Positions 1-8,031 of a stretch of 64,000 nucleotides of DNA are shown here, one piece after another. The stretch is taken from the NCBI RefSeq assembly GCF_001423745.1, contig NZ_LMPC01000026.1, forward strand, positions 63,250 to 127,249, written 5' to 3'. The translations under genes and the position numbers were made by a program. This DNA comes from Arthrobacter sp. Leaf337. GTDB lineage: Bacteria > Actinomycetota > Actinomycetes > Actinomycetales > Micrococcaceae. The notes beneath the pieces are model-generated. The model had not been told where the DNA came from and did not search any database. It saw nothing but the letters and a program-made list of their open reading frames with translations. Numbering within the stretch: position 1 is the first letter of the stretch; every line of letters starts with the position of its first letter.

Positions 1-269
1 ACGGTGGCCCGCGCGTCTTCGAACGCGTCGGTGGCCTGGACAGCAAGGTGGTGGGCACCCCGGTGCACGGCGGCGTTCCGCAGTTCATAGAACTCCTGCT
101 CGGCCTCGAGAACGCTTCTGGGGTTCTGTGACGTGGCGCCGGAATCCAGGTACACAAGGGGTCGGCCATTGACTTCCTGGTCCAGGACGGGGAAGTCGTT
201 GCGAATTCGCAGGACCTCGACATCACTTAGCGCGACCTGGGCGGCTGCGGTGGCGGAAGTGGATACCAT
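1..269 (-). CDS. sufS: Cysteine desulfurase SufS, N-terminal part (runs off left edge)
   Basis: The reverse strand reads from an ATG at 269 to the window edge without a stop, giving 89 residues. The segment IRNDFPVLDQEVNGRPLVYL followed by DSGATSQNP and the later HRGAHHL is the recognisable N-terminus of the group II (SufS/Csd) PLP-dependent cysteine desulfurases. These release sulfur from cysteine for Fe-S cluster assembly by the cytoplasmic SUF machinery. The catalytic lysine and cysteine lie beyond the window. An AAGGAG precedes the start by about 13 bases. A SUF operon normally continues downstream, here to the left. The family call is confident; the exact paralogue (SufS or Csd) is inferred. 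Confidence 0.88.
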   Translation of the reverse strand, partial: MVSTSATAAAQVALSDVEVLRIRNDFPVLDQEVNGRPLVYLDSGATSQNPRSVLEAEQEFYELRNAAVHRGAHHLAVQATDAFEDARAT

Positions 270-400
270 GACCAAACTGGAGCTCCTTGATAGGCAAGAC
301 CTGCCGACGGCTCGCCGCCACGGGCAGGCACACCGCTTGCGTCCGCGGTGCTACTCCTCAATTGTCCCACTATTGCCCGGCACCGTTTATGTGCGCAGCG

Positions 401-3103
401 TCACTGCCGTGTGCTGTCCAGGCTGTGCCAGAGTTCAGCGAGCTCCTGGCGGCGGGAAACCCCCAGCTTGCCGTAGATCCTTTGCAGATGCGCGTTCACT
501 GTGTTCACTGCGATCCCGAGTTCTTCCGCTACACGTGCACTTCCCATCCCGGTGACAACGAGTACTGCCACTTCCCGCTCCCGTTGCGAGAGCTTGGCGG
601 GATCCGCGGCCTGCCGCTTCATTTCGGCTGGCCCGCGGTGGCTGGCGCCGGTCCGGCCGAAGGATTCGACGGCGGGGGCACCGGGGCCGGGAACAACGTT
701 CAGCAGGTCCAGGGACTCGCCAGGCACCGGACCGCTGTTCCCGTCACTCGACCACCGCCAATCCGGCAGCCCGTCGGCGGCCTGGTCAAACGCCGTACCT
801 TCAGGCCGTCCCGCGACTCCGAGGTTCAGCAGTTCCCGTGCCCGGCGGCCCCTGGCGCCGTCAGCCGCCTTGGCCGGCTTCCGAAGCATCCTTTGGGGTG
901 GCCCGGCGGTTCCGGTAACGGCCGGACGTGCCACGGCCGCGTACGTTTCAGCCAGCCTGGCCGCGACGTCGCCGTCAACCGCGCGGTCGTCCCCGGCCAG
1001 GTCGTCCCCGGCCCGGTACTCGGCGGGCGCCGGTGCACCAGTCGGTCCAACCGCCTGCAGCTGCGCCAGGTCCCACGTCAGCCACTCCGCAGTGGCCTGC
1101 GCACCCAGGGTAAGGGCCAGCAGATCGTCCGGCTCAGCGGCTGTTCCGCCGTCAGCGCCGGACACACGCAAGGGGGTGCGGCCGGCAGCCGCATGCCGGC
1201 AAAACATCATGGCCCGGAAAAGTTGCAGGGGTCCGCCCGGGTAGCTCATCCATCTGTTGCGGCCGGCGCGCTTTTCGGCGCTCCCGGCGTCGGCACCCTG
1301 CCCGAACCTGGCCAGGTTGGACGCATGGATGGTGAGCACCATGGAGTGGAAGTCGACGCTGCACCGCGGCAGGCGCTCCACCGCGTTAAGCGCCCGGGTG
1401 GAAAGCTCGACGGCGTCGGCGGACTTGCCCCGCGCGGACAGCCCCTGTGAGGCCAGTGCCAGAAGCAGGATGCCGGCGTGGGTGCCCGGCGCCTCGTTGC
1501 TACCGGGACTGCCGCCGTCGCAGGATCCGGCCGGGCAAAGCCGGTGGAACAGCTCCCCGCCCGTGCTAGGCCAGTTTCCTTCCCTCGACTCCAGGTAGAG
1601 CTGCAGGACGTCCAGCTCATCCTGGACTGCGTTTTGGTAGGTGTCGGCGGCCGTATCTCCAATAGAGGCAGCCGCTGCGAGGGTGAGCCGCCGCCTCGCA
1701 CCGTCCAGCACGGACTGGAGGGCGTCGCGACCGGGATTCATCGGCAGGAGTGCCTGCAGGAGCAGGGCAACAGCCCGTGCGAACTCCATGCTCAGCACTG
1801 CGGGGGTGGTTTCCACGAGGCCGCGGAGAATGTCGGCACTCTGGCCGTACTTGTGGGAATGGAACAGGGCCCGGGCGGCCTCCGTCTGTGCCATCAACCG
1901 GAGCTCAGGTGCCTTGACGGATTCGGATGCCTTCAGGGCACGGTCGCTGTCGTAGAGATTGTTCGCAGCGGTGGCCACGGCCAGGAGGTCCAGGTCTGCA
2001 ACAGCTGCCCCGGATTCCAGCGCCGCTTCCACCCGGCGAAAGAGGTCCCACAACGGTTCCTCCCCCGGCCGGCCGGAGAAGCGGGGCCTCCTGCCGTGCA
2101 GATCCGCTTCGCTGCGCAGGTCCAGGGGGCCGGCCCCACCCGGAAAGAGCCGGGCTGCACTGGCCTCGGCTTCGTGGTTCAGGGTGACGTCGGCCCCGCC
2201 GTCGCTCCTGATCTGGAGCCGGATGACATGACCTTGTTCCAAGGCGGCCAGGGCGTCCGGTGGCACCGCCCTGGCCAGGATGGACAGTGGCGCCGGATCA
2301 CCGGCTGCCAGGAAGTCGACCACCTGGCGCTGCTCCGGCGGAAGCGCTTCTATCCGCCTGCGGGCCAGGTCGATTTGGCGTGATTCCGACGGGTCCAGCG
2401 GCTGGACGATGGCGCAACTGCCGCCGCGCTCCACAATCCGGCCACCCGCCAGGGCTTCCTCGACAAGCCAGCTGGCCGTTAGCGCATTGGCGCCCGATGC
2501 CGCATGGATGTCGCGCACCAGGGTGGGCACGGGCGGGGCCGGGAGCCGGGACTCGAGGAACGTCCGGAGCTGGTCCAGCGTGAGGTCATCCAGTGTCACG
2601 ATCGACAGCTGCCGGGCCACCACCGATTCCATCAGCTCCATCGGCAGTTGCCGGTCGGAACGGTGGCTCGCCAGCATCCTGATATCCGGTTCTGCGAGCA
2701 ACTGGTTGATGACCCACAGGGATGTCCCGTCGAGGTGGTCCACATTGTCCAGGACCACCAGGATTCCGTTGGCTCCCGGGTCCTGGCTCCGCAGGGCATC
2801 ACGGCAGGCCCGGACCATGTTCAGCGGCGACACCTTGGCACCTGCAGGCAACGCAGGTGCCAATACACTGCCGATGCCGAACTTCATCCGACGGCAGGAC
2901 GCGGGAATGCTGTGCACAATGACCGTGAGCTGGCCGGAAAGTGCCTCGGCCGCCGCTGCGATGAGCCTGCTACGGCCCGATCCGGCTGCCCCCGTAACAA
3001 TGACGCCTGAACTCTCGGATCCTGTGAGGGCAGTGACTGCAGCCCGCAGTTCAGCCACCCGAATGACCGGGGGGAAAGGTGAATTTCCTGCCCTAACGTC
3101 CAT
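401..3103 (-). CDS. STAND/LAL-type LuxR family regulator 1 (degenerate P-loop)
   Basis: A 900-residue protein with an N-terminal AAA/STAND NTPase region, a long helical middle (probably TPR-like) and a C-terminal LuxR helix-turn-helix from about residue 838 (LSQREREVAVLV, then VNTVNAHLQRIYGKLGV). This is the layout of large ATP-binding LuxR (LAL/MalT-like) transcription regulators. The P-loop reads GAAGSGRS (residues 38-45), so the usual Walker A lysine is arginine. A Walker B-like GILVVLDNVDHLD is present. Its recognition helix (NTVNAHLQ) differs from the RTVEGHLY shared by the four other regulators in this window. The gene stands alone between sufS and a divergent lipoprotein gene. A conserved palindrome lies about 110 bases upstream. 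AAGGA lies about 11 bases before the ATG. The target genes and ligand are unknown. Confidence 0.85.
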   Translation of the reverse strand: MDVRAGNSPFPPVIRVAELRAAVTALTGSESSGVIVTGAAGSGRSRLIAAAAEALSGQLTVIVHSIPASCRRMKFGIGSVLAPALPAGAKVSPLNMVRACRDALRSQDPGANGILVVLDNVDHLDGTSLWVINQLLAEPDIRMLASHRSDRQLPMELMESVVARQLSIVTLDDLTLDQLRTFLESRLPAPPVPTLVRDIHAASGANALTASWLVEEALAGGRIVERGGSCAIVQPLDPSESRQIDLARRRIEALPPEQRQVVDFLAAGDPAPLSILARAVPPDALAALEQGHVIRLQIRSDGGADVTLNHEAEASAARLFPGGAGPLDLRSEADLHGRRPRFSGRPGEEPLWDLFRRVEAALESGAAVADLDLLAVATAANNLYDSDRALKASESVKAPELRLMAQTEAARALFHSHKYGQSADILRGLVETTPAVLSMEFARAVALLLQALLPMNPGRDALQSVLDGARRRLTLAAAASIGDTAADTYQNAVQDELDVLQLYLESREGNWPSTGGELFHRLCPAGSCDGGSPGSNEAPGTHAGILLLALASQGLSARGKSADAVELSTRALNAVERLPRCSVDFHSMVLTIHASNLARFGQGADAGSAEKRAGRNRWMSYPGGPLQLFRAMMFCRHAAAGRTPLRVSGADGGTAAEPDDLLALTLGAQATAEWLTWDLAQLQAVGPTGAPAPAEYRAGDDLAGDDRAVDGDVAARLAETYAAVARPAVTGTAGPPQRMLRKPAKAADGARGRRARELLNLGVAGRPEGTAFDQAADGLPDWRWSSDGNSGPVPGESLDLLNVVPGPGAPAVESFGRTGASHRGPAEMKRQAADPAKLSQREREVAVLVVTGMGSARVAEELGIAVNTVNAHLQRIYGKLGVSRRQELAELWHSLDSTRQ

Positions 3104-3498
3104 GGTTGCGCCGATTCCTTAGCCGTGGAGCGCGAAGATCCGGACCGCCCCCAACCCACCTGCCGGCATTAGCAACTTCCACGCTACCTAGCCACTGCTT
3201 GCGCTGGCGTGAGTGGTGACTACTCGAATTATGCCCGCCCCTCGCTCTCAGCCCCGTTCAGGCTACTCACAGGCATCCGTGTAAAGTGGAGCGGGTGTTA
3301 ACGGTCTCTTCGGGTCTCTTGACGGTCCCGCTGGCTGCTTCTGGGGAGTATGCGGCTTAGCTGGTTTCGCTATCAGCATTGATTCTGGGCGCGGCCATCG
3401 CTGCGCCAATCTGGCGGTCATGACCCGTACTTGGCGTGCCCTCATGGGGTACCTGCCATCCCTGTTAATGTCCCCAACAGATATGTATCCCAAAAAAA
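3104..3498. other. Divergent intergenic region with shared operator site A
   Basis: No gene is supported here. The region separates regulator 1 (leftward) from a lipoprotein gene (rightward). It contains operator site A (3211-3225) and two close copies of GGTCTC (3303-3308, 3313-3318). A purine-rich run of As sits directly before the lipoprotein start, and I see no good ribosome-binding site there. Confidence 0.6.
3185..3234 (-). promoter_or_regulatory. Candidate operator/promoter site A, upstream of regulator 1
   Basis: The top strand has GAGTGGTGACTACTC at 3211-3225, an imperfect palindrome with 12 of 14 arm positions symmetric, followed by GAATTATGC. The same 15-bp pattern recurs at 9886, 17019 and 22776. 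Read on the minus strand, a weak -10-like TAGGTA (3185-3190) lies 20 bases downstream. This would place the palindrome at or just upstream of the -35 of a promoter driving regulator 1. The palindrome is visible directly; the promoter assignment is inference. Confidence 0.5.
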
Positions 3499-4557
3499 AT
3501 GAAACACATGACCACACCAATCATGGCTGTGTTGATCCTCCTTATCGGAGTATTGACCGCCGGCTGTGCCGCCCAATCGGCGCCCAGCCCGTCGGCCTCC
3601 ACCAGTCCTTCGTCAGCCAGCGCAGAAGCGTTGCCGGCAACTCCGAAGGCATCACCCTCACCGAGTAAGACGCCGGCGGCGGCCCCCGTCGAGGAACCTG
3701 CACCAGCTGCGGTTTCCGCTCCCGAAACTGCTGCCGCGGCTCCCGCGCCGGTAGCAGTGGCCGCAACAGTGCCCGCGGCCGCGCCCGCAACCAGCAAGTA
3801 CCCCTTGCACACCAACGTCGTAAGCACCACTTTCTGGGTCGGCGAAATCTTCAACGCCAGCCTTGCTGACGGATCCCAGGTGTGCTCGACGTACAACGGC
3901 CAGTGGGCGTTCCAGCACACCGGCATCAACGCCGGCACCACACCCGCTTCGGCCTCAGGTTGCCCCGGCAGCATCTACGGCGGCTGCGACGGCGTGAGCT
4001 CCGGCACCGGCGCCTCGTTCACCTGCGCTACCGAAGCACGCGACGCCTCCAACGGATACTTCCCGAAGAACCAGCCCGCCCCGCTGGAGAACCCGTTTTA
4101 CCTTGACCTGCCCTACGACGACGTTAATGACAGCGTCGCGTTCCAGCAGCGCTGCCAGGTCATCCCCTGGGCTGCCGCGGACAACGCTGCCACCGGTGTT
4201 GACCACTGCGCCGACGGCAGCTACTCCTACATGAAGAACCGCTGGGTGCAGATGACCGGACCCAACGGCAACGTCTGCTACGGACAGATTGAGGACGCCG
4301 GTCCTTCAAGCGGTTCCGAATACCATGATGCGAACTACGTTTTCGGTGCCGCCGACGCACGTCCGGCGAACACCGATTTCTCCGCCGATGGCACCCAGGG
4401 CGCGGGAATGGATGTTTCCCCCGCGCTGAACGGCTGCCTCGGCTTCGCCGAACTGGACGGCAGCGGCGACCATGTCTCGTGGAGGTTTGTTGACCGCGCC
4501 GACGTCCCCGCCGGGCCGTGGCTGAACGTCCAAACTACCTCGGGTGTGAGCTGGTAA
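3499..4557 (+). CDS. Secreted lipoprotein with possible double-psi-barrel domain (paralogue 1)
   Basis: A 352-residue protein with a lipoprotein signal peptide and lipobox LTAGC (Cys23), then an Ala/Pro/Ser-rich linker to about residue 98. A globular domain follows from KYPLHTNVVSTTFWVGEIF. It is clearly homologous to the lipoprotein encoded at 11278-12042 (shared PLDLPYDD-like block, SYMKNRWV, CYGQI.DAGP, GMDVSPALNGCLGF, VPAGPWL). The pattern GQIEDAGP plus GMDVSPALNGCLG (Asp305) resembles the conserved Asp blocks of double-psi beta-barrel proteins (RlpA/expansin/GH45-like), which suggests a wall or polysaccharide-binding or cleaving role. That assignment is by pattern only. The product should be anchored on the outer face of the membrane. 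A terminator follows the gene. No clear Shine-Dalgarno precedes 3499; the ATG at 3508 is an alternative start. Confidence 0.7.
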   Translation: MKHMTTPIMAVLILLIGVLTAGCAAQSAPSPSASTSPSSASAEALPATPKASPSPSKTPAAAPVEEPAPAAVSAPETAAAAPAPVAVAATVPAAAPATSKYPLHTNVVSTTFWVGEIFNASLADGSQVCSTYNGQWAFQHTGINAGTTPASASGCPGSIYGGCDGVSSGTGASFTCATEARDASNGYFPKNQPAPLENPFYLDLPYDDVNDSVAFQQRCQVIPWAAADNAATGVDHCADGSYSYMKNRWVQMTGPNGNVCYGQIEDAGPSSGSEYHDANYVFGAADARPANTDFSADGTQGAGMDVSPALNGCLGFAELDGSGDHVSWRFVDRADVPAGPWLNVQTTSGVSW

Positions 4558-4582
4558 CAGCAGCATCCCGCTGAAAGCAGCG

Positions 4583-4627
4583 GCGCCCCTCCCCTGGACA
4601 TAATGTCCCTCGGGAGGGGCGCTTTTC
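4583..4627 (+). terminator. Rho-independent terminator after lipoprotein gene
   Basis: GCGCCCCTCCC (4583-4593) pairs perfectly with GGGAGGGGCGC (4612-4622), and TTTTCT follows. It lies 25 bases after the lipoprotein stop and just before the convergent glycosyltransferase stop. Confidence 0.8.
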
Positions 4628-4631
4628 TGCG

Positions 4632-6077
4632 CTAACGGGTGACGCCGGCGCCCGCGGTGGCTTCTTCCAACTCGAGCACTTCACCCTGGACACGACGCAT
4701 CGGGCTTACCCACACGCCCGATGAGGCCGCTGAGTAGGCCCGTGGCAGGACCATCAGGCAGATCACCGAGTCAAGGATCCGCATGAACGGGAAGAACGGC
4801 GCCATCAGCAGGATGGCCGGCCGGCGGAGGGCAATGGCCGCGATGACGGTGAGCGTGAGGTCCGGGATGAGGACACCCAGCAGGACGTCCTGCGGACGCA
4901 AGAGACCGGACAGGTACAGGAAGGATGCGCCGTTGTCTCCGAAGGCTTCCAACTGCATTGACGCCACCAGAGAGAGCAGGAAGACCGGAATCAATAAGAC
5001 GAAGAAGATGCAGCTGATGACCAGTTCGATGATGTAGAACACCAGCACGAACCAGAATTTTCCGGCCTGCAGCCGGTGCCGCCGGACAGTCTGCCAGAAT
5101 CCGAGGATCCAGCGCCGTACCTGCCTGGTGTAGTCCTGCAGGTTGTCCGGATCCTGGGTGTAGGCGACGGCGGCCGAAGGGTGGAACGCGATCCGTCCCA
5201 GTTTCTTGGCATGGATCTCAAAGGTCATGTTGAAGTCCTCGATGACCAGGCCCGGTGCCAGTACTTTGATTTTTGCGAGGGCGCTGGTCCGGTACATGCT
5301 GGCAAAGCCCGGCACGATCGAGACGACGTTGGCACCCCTGGCTGCCTGCCCGTATTTCAGCAGGAGCTGCACCACAATGTACAGCCGCTCACGGTAGGCA
5401 ACCAGGAAGCGGCCAAGCACCGTGGGCGCCGGCGGCGTCATGATGGACTTGGCACGGCCGGCCACGGCAACCACAAGGGGATCACCGAAAAGCGGCAGGC
5501 CGGTGTCCAGGTAGTCGGGGGTTGGCCGGGTGTCCGCGTCCAGCATCATCACCACTTTGAAGTTCCGGCACAGCTCGAAATAGGCAATTCCGGCGGCAAG
5601 CGCCCCGGCCTTCCCCCTGTTCGGTTCCAGATCCAGCACCTTGACCCCGGCGGCGCGGGCAATCGCTGAAGTATCGTCCGTGGACATGTCCGAGATCACG
5701 TGGATGTTCCGGAGCGGCACCAGGGCCGCAGCTGCCCGGATGGTCTCCCGAATGACCAGCGCCTCGTTATGCGCAGCAATGAGAACCGCAACATTTGCCG
5801 GCAGGATCCTCGGGTCCCTGGCACGGTGCCGGCCATGCTCCCGCTGGATCTGCCCGCGGTGTGCCCGCGGTGCAGGCAACGTGTGGACGCCGTGGACACG
5901 GGAGCCAAGCCGGTTGGCCAGCGGCCAGCGCTGCAGGAGCCGGAGCAGGCGTCCGCTCAGCGGAGGGCCCAGCGCCACCCGCCGGATGTACTGCTCATTG
6001 GCCAGGCGCAGCAAGCCAACGAACGACCAGAAGATCGTGCTGATTCCAAGAACGAGGACGATATATACGGCTATCAC
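4632..6077 (-). CDS. Processive family-2 glycosyltransferase, membrane-embedded
   Basis: A 481-residue GT2 enzyme with one N-terminal membrane segment (1-24), a cytoplasmic GT-A domain and several C-terminal membrane segments (about 343-372, 403-447). The motifs AAHNE, DAD (180-182), IED (279-281) and QVRRW (319-323) are the D, DxD, ED and Q/RxxRW set of processive beta-glycan synthases (PgaC/IcaA, hyaluronan and cellulose synthases). It probably polymerises and exports a beta-linked hexose or N-acetylhexosamine chain. The GTG start overlaps the stop of the upstream deacetylase gene by 4 bases, so the two are translationally coupled, as in PNAG-type loci where synthase and deacetylase work together. 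The sugar donor cannot be read from the sequence. No PgaD/IcaD-like or PilZ partner was seen. Confidence 0.88.
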   Translation of the reverse strand: MIAVYIVLVLGISTIFWSFVGLLRLANEQYIRRVALGPPLSGRLLRLLQRWPLANRLGSRVHGVHTLPAPRAHRGQIQREHGRHRARDPRILPANVAVLIAAHNEALVIRETIRAAAALVPLRNIHVISDMSTDDTSAIARAAGVKVLDLEPNRGKAGALAAGIAYFELCRNFKVVMMLDADTRPTPDYLDTGLPLFGDPLVVAVAGRAKSIMTPPAPTVLGRFLVAYRERLYIVVQLLLKYGQAARGANVVSIVPGFASMYRTSALAKIKVLAPGLVIEDFNMTFEIHAKKLGRIAFHPSAAVAYTQDPDNLQDYTRQVRRWILGFWQTVRRHRLQAGKFWFVLVFYIIELVISCIFFVLLIPVFLLSLVASMQLEAFGDNGASFLYLSGLLRPQDVLLGVLIPDLTLTVIAAIALRRPAILLMAPFFPFMRILDSVICLMVLPRAYSAASSGVWVSPMRRVQGEVLELEEATAGAGVTR

Positions 6078-7969
6078 AGCGACGGTGCTCCAATCGTGTC
6101 GTACATGGCATAGTCATCCGTGACGAGCGTGCCATTCCTGAAGAGGTTCAGCCCGAAGCTGATCGCGGTTGCGCCGGCGGGCAACGCGGGAGTGGTGAAG
6201 GTGGCCTGCGTGTAGGAACCTGCCGCTGCGAACCAGGGACTGGACGTCCAGTAAACCCAGGTGCCTGCAGAGTTCCGGTAATACACGGCGAACTGCGTCA
6301 CCGTCGTCGAGGTGTACCAGGCGCGAAGCGAGTAGGTCCGGCCGGCGGCGGCCGCCGGTGCGCACGATCCGGCGTCGAGCGTTGGCAGGAGCTTGGCATC
6401 ACCGCTGGAATAGTTGCTCACCACGAGGCGCTCTGCCTTGGTGCCTGTCCTGGCGGTTGAGACGGTGCTGAAGGAGGCGGTGTTGGAGCCGAATCCCGCG
6501 GTTTGCCAGCACTGCGGCGTGGAACCGGCGCCTGCCGTTTCAAGGCTGGCATTCTGTACCAGGTTTGTACCGGCTGGCGGTGGTGGCGGAGGTGGCGGCG
6601 AGGACGCAGTGTCGGTCATTTCGTAGTCGTCGGTGGTCAACGTGCCATTGCTGAACAGGTTGAGCCCGAAACTAATGCCACTGGCTCCCGAGGGCAGGGC
6701 GGGCGTTGTCCAGCTGGCCTTTTGGAACGTAGTGGCGGGCCCGAACCACGGGCTCGAGGTCCAGTACACCCAGGAGCCGACGCCTGTCCGGTAATAGAGC
6801 GCAAACTGAGTGTTGGCCGTGGACTTATACCACGCGCCCAGCTGGTAAGTGTGCCCGGGCGTAGCCGTCGGAGAGCATCCGCCGAGGTCCAGGGACGGCA
6901 GGAACTTTGCATCGCCGTTGACGTAGCCGGTCACTACCAGCCGCTCGGCCACGGATCCGGTCCGTCCGGGGCTCACCGTGGTGAACGTTCTCGAATTCGT
7001 GCCGTAGCCGCCCTCCTGCCAGCATTGGGGCACACCGCCGACCAGGGTTTCGAGGCTTGGGTTCTTGACCAGGTTGCCGCTCGTGGGCTGCGGCGGAACG
7101 GCGGGGCCGGACACGGCTGGCTTGACCGTTCCGCCGATGACCTGATCCACCGTTTTCACCGTAGTGGTGGCCGGCCGGGCTTTCAGCCAGGCCGCAAACT
7201 GTTGAAAGACGGTCGGGGTGACGTTCAGGGGATCCGCGCTGGAGGCGGCGATGTGATGGAACGTCAGCTGGATCCAGCCGCCCACCGATTCTGCCTGTGT
7301 GACGGACCGCTGGAGATCGGCAAGTGACCAATTGTTGTCTACCTGGTCCGGCGCGGCGGTGTTGTAGGCATTGGCTGGCGGGATGGTCTCGGCCAGGGCA
7401 CATCCGGCACAGCTGAACCTGGTCTGGATATCACCCAGGCCGCGCGCGCTGTTGTATCCGCAATTCTTTACGGTGCCTTCCGTCGTTGCGTTGGAGGATG
7501 CGAACGGATAGGCAAAACTTGTGACGGCGAAACCCCAGTTGGTCAGGTTCACCCTGTCGTTGCAGACCTGCCGGGTCGCCTCGTCCGCGGGGAGTGTGAC
7601 GAGGTCCGGGTGGGTTACTGTGTGCCCGGCGATCTCGTGGCCGTTGGCAGCCAGGCTCTGGAGGTTGGCGACGGTCAGGTAGTTGGGGGTGCTGATGACT
7701 CCCGAGGTGATGTAGAACGTCCCGTCCAGCCCATAATTGTTCATGATCTGGGCGGCGGTCATCTGGTCGGCATTGCCGTCGTCGAACGTCAACGACACCA
7801 CGGTGGGGCCGGCGGCCTGGGCGGGAAAGGCCAGCGCAGCCACACCGGACACTGCAAGGGCCACGATGCCCAGGACCGTCACCACGGTCTGTGCCAGTTT
7901 TCCAATCATGCGGCGTGCAGGGCCCACGTCAACCTTCCTTGGCAATCGCCCCGGAGTATTGAACCTCAT
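6074..7969 (-). CDS. Secreted polysaccharide deacetylase with two C-terminal beta-sandwich-like modules (PDA1)
   Basis: A 631-residue protein. A signal peptide (hydrophobic to about residue 53) precedes a NodB/CE4 domain: TFDDG (61-65), HTVTHPD with His116 and His120, and LTFHHI with His238/239. The metal-binding Asp-His-His set and the catalytic Asp are therefore all present. Two copies of a ~150-residue module follow (NLVKNPSLET.., PQCWQ, SGDAK.LP, WVYWTSSPWF, ISFGLNLF.NGTL, TDDY), separated by a run of eight prolines. These look like carbohydrate-binding jelly rolls, but the family is not named with certainty. The likely role is to deacetylate an N- or O-acetylated glycan outside the cell. 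The gene is coupled to the downstream GT2 synthase by a 4-base overlap. The start is uncertain; Met21 (at 7909) is an alternative. Confidence 0.87.
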   Translation of the reverse strand: MRFNTPGRLPRKVDVGPARRMIGKLAQTVVTVLGIVALAVSGVAALAFPAQAAGPTVVSLTFDDGNADQMTAAQIMNNYGLDGTFYITSGVISTPNYLTVANLQSLAANGHEIAGHTVTHPDLVTLPADEATRQVCNDRVNLTNWGFAVTSFAYPFASSNATTEGTVKNCGYNSARGLGDIQTRFSCAGCALAETIPPANAYNTAAPDQVDNNWSLADLQRSVTQAESVGGWIQLTFHHIAASSADPLNVTPTVFQQFAAWLKARPATTTVKTVDQVIGGTVKPAVSGPAVPPQPTSGNLVKNPSLETLVGGVPQCWQEGGYGTNSRTFTTVSPGRTGSVAERLVVTGYVNGDAKFLPSLDLGGCSPTATPGHTYQLGAWYKSTANTQFALYYRTGVGSWVYWTSSPWFGPATTFQKASWTTPALPSGASGISFGLNLFSNGTLTTDDYEMTDTASSPPPPPPPPAGTNLVQNASLETAGAGSTPQCWQTAGFGSNTASFSTVSTARTGTKAERLVVSNYSSGDAKLLPTLDAGSCAPAAAAGRTYSLRAWYTSTTVTQFAVYYRNSAGTWVYWTSSPWFAAAGSYTQATFTTPALPAGATAISFGLNLFRNGTLVTDDYAMYDTIGAPSL

Positions 7970-8031
7970 GGGAATCGACTCGATTCTTGTTTTCGAGCCC
8001 GTGGAGCCTCAGCACTGGCAACGGGCGGGGC